Below are positions 17,436 to 26,254 of a stretch of 64,000 nucleotides of DNA, piece after piece. Numbering within the stretch: position 1 is the stretch's first letter; every line of letters begins with the position of its first letter. The notes beneath the pieces were generated by a model. It was not told where the DNA came from. It searched no databases and saw only the letters and a list, made by a program, of their open reading frames with translations. Made by a program: the position numbers and the translations under genes. Source of the DNA: Burkholderiaceae bacterium (lineage in GTDB: Bacteria > Pseudomonadota > Gammaproteobacteria > Burkholderiales > Burkholderiaceae_D); assembly GCA_030157545.1 (NCBI GenBank), contig JAOAUN010000067.1, forward strand, positions 48,364 to 112,363. The letters run 5' to 3'.

Positions 17436-19559
17436 TTACGCCTTCTTCAGACCTGAAGCCAGCGGGAAGCTACGTACGCGCTTGCCTGCTGCGGTGAAGA
17501 TTGCGTTGCCGACTGCAGCGCCGATCAGGGAGGTCGATGGCTCGCCAACGCCGCCTGGCTTCTCGGTGCTCTCGACCAGAACAATCTCAATCACTGGCGA
17601 TTCGTTTTGACGAATCACGCGGAAGTCGTTGAAGTTATTCTGTTCGACACGGCCGTCTTTCAGTGTGATGTCGCCGTACAGGGCGCCAGACAAACCGTAG
17701 ATGATGCCGGACTCGAGCTGCTGACGAACGATTTCTGGGTTAACCATACGGCCCGGATCGCAAGCCACGGTAACTTTGTGGACTTTGACTTCGCCGTTGG
17801 TGACCGAGACTTCCGCCACTTGCGCCATGTAGGTGCCGTAGCCTTCCATCAGGGCGACGCCAAGTGCGCGACCTTTTGGCAGCTTATTGCCCCAGCCTGC
17901 TTTTTCGGTTGCCAGTTTCAGCACGTTGGTATAACGCGCGTCTTTCAGCAGCGACATACGATATTCAACTGGATCTTTGCCGGCAGCGTGTGCCAGTTCG
18001 TCCATGAAGCATTCGTTTGCGAAGCAGTTCATGGTGTGCGACACAGCACGCAGGTAACCAACGCGCAGGCCAGCATCATGAATGATCAGGTCATGCGACG
18101 TGTTTGGCACGTCGTATGGTGCAACAGCAGCTTCAACCATGAATGGATCGAGCGTGTTTTTCGGCAGGCCGAAAGCGCGCTGGGTGATCGACTGCGAAGT
18201 CATCTGGAACTTGACGGCGACTGGGTTGCCAGCTTTGTCCAGACCAGCTTCCATGCGTTGCAGGCCTTGTGGACGATAGAAGTCATGCTTCATGTCGTCT
18301 TCGCGGCTCCACAGAACCTTGACTGGCTTGCCGACTGCTTTCGAAACTTGCACTGCTTGCGCAATGAAGTCCAGCTCGATACGACGACCGAAGCCGCCGC
18401 CGAGGAACGTGGTGCGAACGGTGACGTTCTCTGGCTTGATGCCGAGAACAGCAGCTGCCGTACCTTGCGCGCCCTGTGGGAACTGGGTAGGACCGACCAG
18501 GTCGCAACGATCGCCTTTAACATCAGCGATCATGTTCATTGGCTCGAGTGGCTGGTGAGCCATCAGTTGCGTCATGTACTGAGCTTGCAAGACTTTGGAT
18601 GCACCGCGCATTGCAGTAGCAGCATCGCCGACATCAGGACGAATCTTGATTGGCTTGATCTTGTTTTCTGCATCCTTGATGCCAGCCCACATGGCAGCGG
18701 TCGTCAGAGCGGCGCCTGGGCCATCATTCCACACGACTTTAACAGTCTTGCGGGCCTTGTATGCGTGCCAGTAGGTGTCTGCCACGACAGCAACGCCATC
18801 AGCGATCTGCACGACGTCGATAACGCCAGGCATACCTTTAGCTTTGCTTGCATCGAAGCTCTTTGGTGAACCACCGATGACTGGTGACTGCTCGACCGAC
18901 GCGTAGACCATACCTGGCACTTTGGCGTCGATACCGAATTCTGCAGTACCGTTGACCTTGGCCGGGGTGTCCAGACGTTGAACTGGCTTACCAACGATCT
19001 TGAATTGCGAAGCGTCTTTCAGCTTGACTTCTTTTGGCACTGCAACGCTGGCAGCAGAAGCAGCCAGTTCGCCGTAGGTTGCCGATTTGCCGCCGCCGGT
19101 GACGATGCCGTTTTCTGCGGTCAGGGTGGAAGCGTCAACGCCCCACTTGTTGGCTGCAGCTTGAACCAGCATCGTGCGCACTTGCGCGCCGCCTATGCGC
19201 AGCTTTTCCCATGCGTCACGGATCGAGGTGGAGCCACCGGTGATCTGCGCGCCGAGCAAGCCGTTCACGTACGCAGGGTTAGCTGGTGCGGTAGCGATTT
19301 TGACGGTGTTGATGTCGACGTTCAGTTCTTCTGCGATCAGCATCGGCAGGGAAGTGAAAACGCCTTGGCCCATCTCCGACATGTACGAGATCAGGGTGAT
19401 GGTGTTGTCATCGGCAATGTGAACCCACGCATTCGGGGTGTGCACGGAACCGGCGGCTTTGGCTTCTTCGCCACCCAGACCAGGCAAGTACATGCCCAGA
19501 ACGGCGACGCCGGAAGCGAGCGCGGACGATTTCAGAAAATCGCGACGTGTCGTTGTCAT
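17436..19559 (-). CDS. Molybdopterin hydroxylase large subunit (IorB-like)
   Basis: 707 residues from the ATG at 19559, which has a GAGGGAG ribosome site; the 740-residue frame overlaps the small-subunit gene. The N-terminus is a twin-arginine signal (TRRDFLKSSALASGVAVLG), so it is exported folded with its cofactor. Xanthine-oxidase-family features: GGGFGRR, and GVGEPSTSLIGAAVGNA with the catalytic Glu near the C-terminus. IorB-type enzymes hydroxylate N-heterocycles or oxidise aldehydes in the periplasm; the substrate cannot be told. It pairs with the 2Fe-2S subunit 16 bases upstream and XdhC downstream. Adjacency to a PQQ alcohol dehydrogenase makes an aldehyde plausible. Confidence 0.88.
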   Translation of the reverse strand: MTTTRRDFLKSSALASGVAVLGMYLPGLGGEEAKAAGSVHTPNAWVHIADDNTITLISYMSEMGQGVFTSLPMLIAEELNVDINTVKIATAPANPAYVNGLLGAQITGGSTSIRDAWEKLRIGGAQVRTMLVQAAANKWGVDASTLTAENGIVTGGGKSATYGELAASAASVAVPKEVKLKDASQFKIVGKPVQRLDTPAKVNGTAEFGIDAKVPGMVYASVEQSPVIGGSPKSFDASKAKGMPGVIDVVQIADGVAVVADTYWHAYKARKTVKVVWNDGPGAALTTAAMWAGIKDAENKIKPIKIRPDVGDAATAMRGASKVLQAQYMTQLMAHQPLEPMNMIADVKGDRCDLVGPTQFPQGAQGTAAAVLGIKPENVTVRTTFLGGGFGRRIELDFIAQAVQVSKAVGKPVKVLWSREDDMKHDFYRPQGLQRMEAGLDKAGNPVAVKFQMTSQSITQRAFGLPKNTLDPFMVEAAVAPYDVPNTSHDLIIHDAGLRVGYLRAVSHTMNCFANECFMDELAHAAGKDPVEYRMSLLKDARYTNVLKLATEKAGWGNKLPKGRALGVALMEGYGTYMAQVAEVSVTNGEVKVHKVTVACDPGRMVNPEIVRQQLESGIIYGLSGALYGDITLKDGRVEQNNFNDFRVIRQNESPVIEIVLVESTEKPGGVGEPSTSLIGAAVGNAIFTAAGKRVRSFPLASGLKKA

Positions 19560-19575
19560 TTGTATTGTCTCCCTC

Positions 19576-20040
19576 TTAAGCGTTGCGCATTTCAGCGGCT
19601 GCATCTTTGATGGCAGCGCGGATGCGGTTGTAGGTACCGCAACGGCACAGGTTGCCACTCATTGCGTTATCGATGTCAGCATCGCTTGGATTCTTGTTCT
19701 TTGCGAGCAGCGCTGTTGCGCTCATCAACTGACCAGACTGGCAATAGCCGCACTGTGGCACTTGGTGCTTGACCCATGCTTTTTGCAGCGGATGCGAGTT
19801 GTCTGCGGAGAGCGACTCGACTGTGGCTACTTTTTTGCCAGCTACTGCAGACACCGGGGTCTGGCAGGAACGGATCGGGCTGCCGTTCAGGTGTACGGTG
19901 CAAGCACCACACAACGCCGCGCCGCAACCAAATTTGGTACCGGTCAGGCCGACTTCATCACGAATCACCCACAGCAGTGGGGTGTCCGGCTCGGCTTGGA
20001 CGGAAACCGTCGTACCGTTCAGATTGAAACTGATTGCCAT
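19576..20040 (-). CDS. 2Fe-2S small subunit of molybdopterin hydroxylase (IorA-like)
   Basis: 154 residues. First ferredoxin cluster [21 protein letters not shown], second cluster [10 protein letters not shown] and [11 protein letters not shown], as in all xanthine-oxidase-family small subunits. It passes electrons from the Moco subunit. No signal peptide of its own, so it would be co-exported with the TAT-bearing large subunit. An AGGAGAG ribosome site is 7 bases before the ATG. Confidence 0.92.
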   Translation of the reverse strand: MAISFNLNGTTVSVQAEPDTPLLWVIRDEVGLTGTKFGCGAALCGACTVHLNGSPIRSCQTPVSAVAGKKVATVESLSADNSHPLQKAWVKHQVPQCGYCQSGQLMSATALLAKNKNPSDADIDNAMSGNLCRCGTYNRIRAAIKDAAAEMRNA

Positions 20041-20377
20041 GTTTAACTCTCCTCTTTCTTGGTTTCACTGCACATTTGCCAATGATGACTCATTAGTATT
20101 ATTACAACCGTCCTGGCATTTTGATCATGCCTTGTTTTTTGCGCCTCCTTCATACCTGTTTGCACAGAACGAGGTGCGCTATTTTTATTACTCCCGCATT
20201 GGCCGTTACAGCTTCAAAAAGTTTGATTTTCGAAGTAAAAATTTTTCGCCTGTAACTATATAACACTGTTATTTCGCAAAATCAAGAATACGCATATGAG
20301 TTATGGGGTAATCAACTACGAGCTTATTGACGTGACAACTTATTTACCTCTTTAAGAACACGCTACTTCAGCTCAAT
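20041..20377. other. AT-rich promoter region before the molybdenum hydroxylase genes
   Basis: No gene. The region is visibly AT-richer than its surroundings and should hold the iorAB promoter on the minus strand. I see no clear operator or riboswitch. It ends in the 13-base tandem repeat. Confidence 0.5.
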
Positions 20378-20442
20378 TGCACCAACCCACTGCATCAACT
20401 CATTGCATCAACTCATTGCATCAACTCACTGCATCGACTTAC
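20378..20442. repeat. 13-base tandem repeat at the 3' end of the binding-protein gene
   Basis: Five consecutive 13-mers: TGCACCAACCCAC, TGCATCAACTCAT, TGCATCAACTCAT, TGCATCAACTCAC, TGCATCGACTTAC. The last unit covers the stop codon of the following minus-strand gene, so the array lies in its 3' untranslated region. Confidence 0.95.
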
Positions 20443-21368
20443 TGAATCAGCTTATCCAGACCCAGACCGCTACGCACTGCCGGATCCAGCGGCGCAATAA
20501 AAGTCATACCGCTATCACGCGCCGCCTTTTCAATAGCACCGTCTTTCAACAAGGCGCCGAGTGCTGCATTAACTTCAGCAAGCAGCTCGCGGTGCTCGGC
20601 GGTCGTTACAAAACCCAGATTGAGGCCAACCGGTAAATTCATGCCGGACAGACGTAATTCAGTCGCGGGATTTTCCTGACGGTAGGTGTCGAACTTGTGT
20701 GACTCGACCACCGTCACATCAAATTCCGATTTCGATAAAGCGTCCAGGGGTTCGATGCCAATATCAACCCGCACGATATTATTCATCAGCTGGCCTTTTT
20801 TGTACGCCATGGCGAGCAGGTCGCCAAGACTGGCTGGACGATTCCCGATTTTGTAAGGCTTCAGCTCATCCAGCGTCTGCAGCACAGGCAGGCTGACAGT
20901 TTTACCGAACACGACCGTGAGGCCAGCAAAATGATACGGAACGCTGGCAACAAGCTGGCTGCCGCTGATGCTCTGCTTGCGCTCTTCAGGAGTCATGCCT
21001 TCAACCGGAGGCAAGGTGGTCGTTTCGCCGGAAGGCCGGTCGAGTGACGACTGTATTAATGGATAACCGCCAACCAGCTGGCAGACACCCGCATTGATCA
21101 GCACACTGGTCTTGACGGATATGGGCCCGCGGCTGCGACGCTCCTTTTCGTACCATTTCACATCCAGCGTCTTGCCCAATTTTCTGGCCAGCGCTTGTGC
21201 GATCAGATAATCATAACCACCCGCTTCGCCGTCTTTTTTGAAAGAGAACGGCGCGTAATCTTTATTCAGGCATACCTTCAGCACGGCGCCGGCATCCTCT
21301 GCCGCCATGACCGGAGCACAGGTGCCGAGTACTATTGCCGCAGTAAAGCCTGCCAGCGCGCGCTTCAC
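20439..21368 (-). CDS. Quinoprotein dehydrogenase-associated substrate-binding protein (XoxJ/MoxJ-like)
   Basis: 309 residues, GTG start overlapping the cytochrome stop (GTGA). An N-terminal signal peptide ends near residue 22 (VMAAED), then a type-2 periplasmic binding fold (LKVCLNKDYAPFSFKKDG, DYLIAQALARKLGKTLDV). Proteins of this type are encoded next to PQQ alcohol dehydrogenases rather than with ABC transporters and are thought to help assemble or activate the enzyme. Third gene of the dehydrogenase-cytochrome-binding protein operon. Confidence 0.85.
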   Translation of the reverse strand: MKRALAGFTAAIVLGTCAPVMAAEDAGAVLKVCLNKDYAPFSFKKDGEAGGYDYLIAQALARKLGKTLDVKWYEKERRSRGPISVKTSVLINAGVCQLVGGYPLIQSSLDRPSGETTTLPPVEGMTPEERKQSISGSQLVASVPYHFAGLTVVFGKTVSLPVLQTLDELKPYKIGNRPASLGDLLAMAYKKGQLMNNIVRVDIGIEPLDALSKSEFDVTVVESHKFDTYRQENPATELRLSGMNLPVGLNLGFVTTAEHRELLAEVNAALGALLKDGAIEKAARDSGMTFIAPLDPAVRSGLGLDKLIQ

Positions 21369-21742
21369 AATTTACCGCCGCGCGAGCCAACGTAAGACCA
21401 CAGATGGGCCATCTCTTCGTCGGAAATGATGCCTTTCCATGGCGGCATCGCACGCTTGCCGTTGGTGACTGAATTAATGAATCGATCATGCTGATCCAGC
21501 GGGAAGGTACGCAGATCAAATGCATTATTACCGCCAACCATTTCAGGGCCATGGCAGCGCAGGCACAAGCGCCGGTAAAGACTGCGGCCTTTTTCTATGC
21601 TCTCGGGGGTAATGGAAACAGGTTTGTCGGCAGCGGGCGCGGCAGGCGCGTCGTCTTCAGCATGCGCAACAGAAATCAGTAAAGAAGATACAGCTAATAC
21701 AAACAGGCGCGACACAGACAGCGCAGTACGGTGAATCGTCAT
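21365..21742 (-). CDS. Periplasmic cytochrome c, electron acceptor of the PQQ dehydrogenase (XoxG-like)
   Basis: 125 residues. Signal peptide to about residue 28, an Ala/Pro-rich linker, haem site CLRCH (60-64) and a probable Met ligand at 99 (KRAMPPWKG). A single-haem class I cytochrome c following a PQQ dehydrogenase gene is the expected electron acceptor. It overlaps the binding-protein gene by 4 bases and is separated from the dehydrogenase gene by a terminator hairpin. Confidence 0.88.
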   Translation of the reverse strand: MTIHRTALSVSRLFVLAVSSLLISVAHAEDDAPAAPAADKPVSITPESIEKGRSLYRRLCLRCHGPEMVGGNNAFDLRTFPLDQHDRFINSVTNGKRAMPPWKGIISDEEMAHLWSYVGSRGGKL

Positions 21743-21765
21743 AGTGGTACAAAGTTTTCCAGTGT

Positions 21766-21802
21766 TAAAAAAACAGGCATTGGTGCAACACCAATGCCTG
21801 TT
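21766..21802 (-). terminator. Strong terminator hairpin inside the PQQ dehydrogenase operon
   Basis: AACAGGCATTGGTG and CACCAATGCCTGTT pair perfectly over 14 bases with a CAA loop; on the minus strand a run of seven T follows. It lies between the dehydrogenase stop and the cytochrome start, so the cytochrome and binding protein depend on readthrough or a separate promoter. Confidence 0.9.
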
Positions 21803-21826
21803 CAGGTTTATTGCAAGCTCACCAGA

Positions 21827-23539
21827 TTAGTTCGACAGAGCGAACGTCCAGATCGAGCTACCCGTTGGGGTATTTTTCAGACGCTCGTCGCCCGAGTACA
21901 GCGCATACACACCACCGGTGCCGGAAGTGACGGTAACGTACTGCTTGCCGTCTTTTTCCCAGGTGATTGGCATCGAGACCATGCCGGAGCCGGTCTGGAA
22001 TGCCCACAGCTTTTTGCCGGTCTGGTCATCGTAAGCGATGAATTCGCCGAGCATGGAGCCGGTGAACACCAGGCCACCCTTGGTCGCCATCACGCCGGCG
22101 AAGTGAGGAATAGCCAGTGGCACGCGCCATTTGTCTTTACCAGTCAGCGGATCGATTGCTTTCAGGTAGCCGCGTGGCTGCTTGCTGTCATACACAAAGC
22201 CGGTGAAGTCCATACCGATGTAGAAGGTACCGCGCTTCCACTCTTGCTCAACGGTGCGATAAGCCATACCGAAGTTCAGGGTGTTTGCGAAAGCGGTGTT
22301 GGTCTCCGGGTTGTATGCCATTGGCATCCAGTTCTTGCCACCCAGTGCCGATGGCCAGACTTCATCAGCCTTTTCCATCACCAGCGTTTTACGGTGCATC
22401 GCGGTCATATCGCTGTCGATAGGACGGCCGGTCTTCAGGTCAATGCCCTTAGCCCAGTCAACGCGATCGACGAACTTGTTCGCGGCGATCAGTTGACCAT
22501 TGGTACGGTCGATGACATAGAAGAAGCCGTTACGGTCAGCATGCATCATGACTTTACGTTGCTTGCCGTTGACCTTGATGTCAGCCAGAACGTTTTCGTT
22601 CACGCCGTCATAGTCATACGCATCGTTTGGCGAGAATTGATAGTGCCAAACCAGCTCACCAGTCTTTGGACGCAAAGCCAGCACCGAAGCGATGTATTTG
22701 TTGTCCATTGCGGCGCCGCCGCGGAATGCTGGATTCCATGGACCGCCGTTGCCGGTGCCCCAGTAAACCAGATCCAGCTCAGGATCATAGGAACCGGTGA
22801 TCCAGGTCGAACCGCCGCCACGCTTGTACGTGTCGCCAGGCCATGAATCGCCACCTGGCTCGCCAGGAGCTGCCGTCGTGAATTTTCTCCACAGACGCGC
22901 ACCGGTTTTTGGATCGTAGCCGTCGATGAAGCCGCGGATACCGTACTCACCACCAGAGATACCAGCCAGCAGCGTGCCGTTGGCGACGACTGGCGCAGCG
23001 GTCATCGAGTAACCTTGCTTGTAGTCTTCGACCAGGGTTTTCCAGACTTGTTTACCGGTCTTCATGTCCAGCGCGATAATGGTCGCGTCAATGACAGTAC
23101 GGAACAGCAGGCCTTCGTGCACAGCCAGACCACGGTTGTGGTTACCGCAGCAGACGGCGTTGTACACGTCTTCTGGCAATTCCAGCGGTGTCTTCCACAG
23201 TTGCTTGCCGGTGATGGCATCAACAGCGAGAGTTGCGTTCACGGTTGGCAAATACAGAACGCCGTCAACCAGCAGCGGCTGCTGTGATTGTGGCTGATTC
23301 GAATCCAGGCTCAAGCTCCACTTTGGAACCAGGTTTTTGATGTTGCTGCGATTGATCTGGTTCAGCTTGCTGAAACGCTGCTGACCGTAGCCCATACCGT
23401 AGGTAGTGACATCGCCCGTGGTCTTTGCATCATTGACCAGGTCGGTAGTGCTCACGCTACCTGCAACTGCTGAGCCTGAGAATGCTGCTCCCAGTGAAGC
23501 AATCAGGGCCAGCCCCAATAACTTGTTTCCAATTTTCAT
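21827..23539 (-). CDS. PQQ-dependent alcohol dehydrogenase, lanthanide type (XoxF/PedH-like)
   Basis: 570 residues from the ATG at 23539, with GGGAGAC just upstream and a signal peptide to about residue 26. Eight-bladed propeller with tryptophan-docking repeats (for example GKQLWKT, GKQVWKT, GKLWAFQTGS). Adjacent Cys130-Cys131 form the PQQ ring disulfide (AVCCGNHNRG). Metal ligands are Glu198 (GGEYG) and Asn264 (GTGNGG), and the catalytic Asp309 is followed by Asp311 (DAYDYDG), the extra Asp that marks lanthanide-dependent enzymes. It oxidises primary alcohols in the periplasm; methanol versus longer alcohols cannot be decided from the sequence. No PQQ synthesis genes are in the window. Confidence 0.9.
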   Translation of the reverse strand: MKIGNKLLGLALIASLGAAFSGSAVAGSVSTTDLVNDAKTTGDVTTYGMGYGQQRFSKLNQINRSNIKNLVPKWSLSLDSNQPQSQQPLLVDGVLYLPTVNATLAVDAITGKQLWKTPLELPEDVYNAVCCGNHNRGLAVHEGLLFRTVIDATIIALDMKTGKQVWKTLVEDYKQGYSMTAAPVVANGTLLAGISGGEYGIRGFIDGYDPKTGARLWRKFTTAAPGEPGGDSWPGDTYKRGGGSTWITGSYDPELDLVYWGTGNGGPWNPAFRGGAAMDNKYIASVLALRPKTGELVWHYQFSPNDAYDYDGVNENVLADIKVNGKQRKVMMHADRNGFFYVIDRTNGQLIAANKFVDRVDWAKGIDLKTGRPIDSDMTAMHRKTLVMEKADEVWPSALGGKNWMPMAYNPETNTAFANTLNFGMAYRTVEQEWKRGTFYIGMDFTGFVYDSKQPRGYLKAIDPLTGKDKWRVPLAIPHFAGVMATKGGLVFTGSMLGEFIAYDDQTGKKLWAFQTGSGMVSMPITWEKDGKQYVTVTSGTGGVYALYSGDERLKNTPTGSSIWTFALSN

Positions 23540-23820
23540 TTTGTCTCCCAATTGTTTTTTTAGAATGGCATGTGTTGCATGCATTCCCCTCTTCCAATCA
23601 CCCCTTACTTTTTACTAAGTAAGCGATTAGCGAAATGATTATACATAGAGTTGAGAAGAAGAAAATAGCCTAATTTAAAGAATTAACCAGCTTTTTTATG
23701 GCTTGTTTAAGTGCCACAAAGGCACGCTTTTAATAAACAGAATCCAGAAGCGAAAAAGCCTGAAAACAGGGATATTGCTGACCGCGTGGTCAGTAATTGA
23801 CGGGGACAATAAAGAAAAAA
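23540..23820. other. Intergenic region between soxZ and the PQQ dehydrogenase gene
   Basis: No gene. AT-rich. It contains a short hairpin CTGACC-GCGT-GGTCAG at 23778-23793 just after soxZ (possible weak terminator) and GTGCC-ACAAA-GGCAC followed by GCTTTT at 23711-23731. The dehydrogenase promoter should be here on the minus strand. Confidence 0.5.
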
Positions 23821-24132
23821 TCAGGCGACGAGCGCTTCGTCGGTGCGTGTATCACCTTCGGTATCGACCCAAGTAATAACGACTTTGTCGCCCTGCTGGC
23901 CGCCTTTGAATTTGAAAGCGAAATAAGGGTCTCTGGAGACCGAGCCACCAAAGTGCACATACAAAATCGGCTTGCCATTGCAGGTGCCGCGTATGGTTTG
24001 TATGAAGTGCGGCAGTATTAAATGACCGCCGATGTCCCACTTCAGGCGGCTGGTCATTTCATGTTTCATCAGTATCTTGACTTCAACGAGGTCGCCATTT
24101 CTGGTCGCCCTGACGCGCATTGGCTCTGCCAT
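23821..24132 (-). CDS. soxZ: Thiosulfate oxidation carrier subunit SoxZ
   Basis: 103 residues, immunoglobulin-like fold (PMRVRATRNGDLVEVKILMKHEM at the start, GGSVSRDPYFAFKFKG near 62-77, then TWVDTEGDT). SoxZ forms the SoxYZ heterodimer that carries the sulfur intermediate on a SoxY cysteine. Here it follows soxD by 20 bases as last gene of soxC-soxD-soxZ, and no soxY lies next to it, which is unusual. Confidence 0.9.
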   Translation of the reverse strand: MAEPMRVRATRNGDLVEVKILMKHEMTSRLKWDIGGHLILPHFIQTIRGTCNGKPILYVHFGGSVSRDPYFAFKFKGGQQGDKVVITWVDTEGDTRTDEALVA

Positions 24133-24152
24133 ATTTTTCTCTAGCTGAAAAT

Positions 24153-24890
24153 CTAACGACGACTGGTATCGATGCCGCGCACCGAACCATAAGCTCGGTT
24201 CTGATTGGCGAGATTGCCATTGCGGCCGTTAATAGTTGCCGGCAAAACCGCCAATGATTTTTCATTGACCGCGCAGTCTTTCATGCAGGCGACGCTGGCG
24301 ACATCGGGCTTGCCACTGACGTCATTCATGCCATGCGCCGTTGTCATGCCATTGCGGTTAGGCAGTCGCTGCTGTACTTGTCCGATATTCTGCTCCGTAA
24401 GCGTGAAGCCTGCAGGCACGATATCGGCGAGGTGCAATAAATAGGCAGTAGCCGCATAGACTTCGTCGACAGACAGGCTCTTGGGTGCATCGAAAGGCAT
24501 CGCGCGCCGGATGTAATCCCATAGCGTTGAGGCCGTCGCCAGTTTCATCAGAGTGCTTTTCGTCGTCTCAGTCGTAGCCGTCAGACCGGCAACCCGACCG
24601 CGCTCGATATCAGCTTGCGTGGTGCCACCCACCAGCAGCGGAAATACTTCGGACGATTCACCAAACGCACCATGACAGGACGCACATTTCGATTCCCATA
24701 ATTTCTGCCCTTGCGCAACGCTGCCCGATCCTGCCGGCAAGCCCTTGAAGTCGGGGCGCACATCAATGTCCCATGCGGCGAGTTCGGCAGTCGTTGCACG
24801 GCGTCCGATTTGCGGAAACGTTTCAGCAAAACCCGGCTGACTCAACAACATTAGACAAAGGCAAAATGCGGCTTTAAGAAATCTGGACAT
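24153..24890 (-). CDS. soxD: Sulfane dehydrogenase cytochrome subunit SoxD
   Basis: 245 residues from the ATG at 24890; the longer frame is out-of-frame sequence inside soxC. Signal peptide to about residue 22 (QPGFA-ETF). One haem site CASCH (69-73) and a Met ligand likely in RRAMPFDAPKSL; the C-terminal CMKDC lacks the His of a haem site. SoxCD oxidises the sulfane sulfur bound to SoxY by six electrons. It overlaps soxC by 17 bases. Confidence 0.9.
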   Translation of the reverse strand: MSRFLKAAFCLCLMLLSQPGFAETFPQIGRRATTAELAAWDIDVRPDFKGLPAGSGSVAQGQKLWESKCASCHGAFGESSEVFPLLVGGTTQADIERGRVAGLTATTETTKSTLMKLATASTLWDYIRRAMPFDAPKSLSVDEVYAATAYLLHLADIVPAGFTLTEQNIGQVQQRLPNRNGMTTAHGMNDVSGKPDVASVACMKDCAVNEKSLAVLPATINGRNGNLANQNRAYGSVRGIDTSRR

Positions 24891-26235
24891 TGACGACCTC
24901 GCCCGAAGATTCGACACGCCACGATTGAATCGCATTGTTGTGATACACAGAACGCGTGCCGCGCACTGCACGCAATTCATTGATCTTGGGCTGCACATAG
25001 CCAGTCTCGTCGATCGCACGCGACTGCAGAATGGCCGACTTGCCTTCCCATTGCCAGTCAAAGTTAAAGCGCGTGAGACATTTCGGCAAGACCGGCGACT
25101 CCAGCCGCGCAGTCTGCCAGTTGCGACCGCCGTCGACCGACACATCTACGCGCGCAATTTTGCCGCGACCCGACCAGGCAAGGCCGGTGATATTGAAAAA
25201 GCCTTTATCAAGCAAACGCTGCCCGCCGGACGGCGTCGTGATTACTGATTTACATTCCTGAATCAACGCATATTGACGCTGCAAGCCATCCGGCATCAGG
25301 TCGGTATATTGCGTTGATTCTTCGCGCGTTGCGTAGGGTGCGTCGCCAACTTCAATACGGCGCAGCCACTTGACCCAGGAAACGCCCTGCGCACCCGGCA
25401 CCACCAGCCGCAACGGGTAGCCATTTTCCGGCCGCAGCATTTCGCCGTTCATGCCCCACGCTACCAGCACATCGTCTAAAGCACGTTCAATCGGAATGGT
25501 GCGCGTGAGGCTGGCGCCGTCACTGCCTTCAGCCAGCACAAACCTGGCGTTTTTGCGGTCAATGCCGCAATCTTCCAGCAGCAAAGACAAAGGCACGCCG
25601 GTAAATTCGCTGCACGACAGCATGCCATGCGTGTACTGCACGGAGGGCACTGCGGGCGATGCCCACTCCATCGCGGTATTGGCGCCGCATTCAATAAAAT
25701 GCATGCGCGACACCGATGGCAGGCGCATCAATTCACCGATGGTATAGACCTTCGGTGTGGCGACCAGTCCATTGATCATCAGCCTGTGCGACGCCGGATC
25801 AATGTCATGCCAACCTGCGTGATGCCGTTCGAAATGCAGGCCGCTAGGCGTGATGATGCCGAACAGTCCCTGCAAGGGCGTGAAGGCGACGCCGCTTTCG
25901 CGCCGCTTGGTCAGACCCGGCGACTCCCGCCGCTGCAAGTTGGCTTCATGCTGTGATGGCATGCCGTAGGCGGCATGCGCGACGGGATTGCCCAGACTTG
26001 TACTTTGCGCGGGCAAATTCAGAATGGCAGAATCGCCGATCGGTCCCGGATGATCTGCCTGCGCTCGCGCACCACCGGCAGCAAGAGCCGCACTGGCAGT
26101 GACAAAGCTCTTCCGCAGGAAATCGCGGCGCGCGGCATTCATGCCTTGCGCATTGATCTGTTCTATCAATTCGTCCGCAACAAAATCTTCAGGCGCATGT
26201 TGCAGCCGTCCATATTTTCTGGGCGCGTCGTTCAC
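24874..26235 (-). CDS. soxC: Sulfane dehydrogenase molybdopterin subunit SoxC
   Basis: 453 residues. Twin-arginine signal at 36-60 (RRDFLRKSFVTASAALAAGG), sulfite-oxidase fold with the Moco Cys at 183 in HFIECGAN, and the C-terminal dimerisation domain (SVDGGRNWQTARLE, KCLTRFNFDWQWEGK). It is the catalytic subunit of sulfane dehydrogenase in the periplasmic Sox system. First gene of soxC-soxD-soxZ; soxA, soxB, soxX and soxY are not in the window. Confidence 0.93.
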   Translation of the reverse strand: MNDAPRKYGRLQHAPEDFVADELIEQINAQGMNAARRDFLRKSFVTASAALAAGGARAQADHPGPIGDSAILNLPAQSTSLGNPVAHAAYGMPSQHEANLQRRESPGLTKRRESGVAFTPLQGLFGIITPSGLHFERHHAGWHDIDPASHRLMINGLVATPKVYTIGELMRLPSVSRMHFIECGANTAMEWASPAVPSVQYTHGMLSCSEFTGVPLSLLLEDCGIDRKNARFVLAEGSDGASLTRTIPIERALDDVLVAWGMNGEMLRPENGYPLRLVVPGAQGVSWVKWLRRIEVGDAPYATREESTQYTDLMPDGLQRQYALIQECKSVITTPSGGQRLLDKGFFNITGLAWSGRGKIARVDVSVDGGRNWQTARLESPVLPKCLTRFNFDWQWEGKSAILQSRAIDETGYVQPKINELRAVRGTRSVYHNNAIQSWRVESSGEVVNVQIS

Positions 26236-26254
26236 GTTTGCTCGCTAATCAAGC

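Noticed and set aside
17607..18869. A 420-codon open frame on the plus strand
   Set aside because: Complement of the molybdenum hydroxylase large subunit, with Trp/Cys/His-rich shadow composition.
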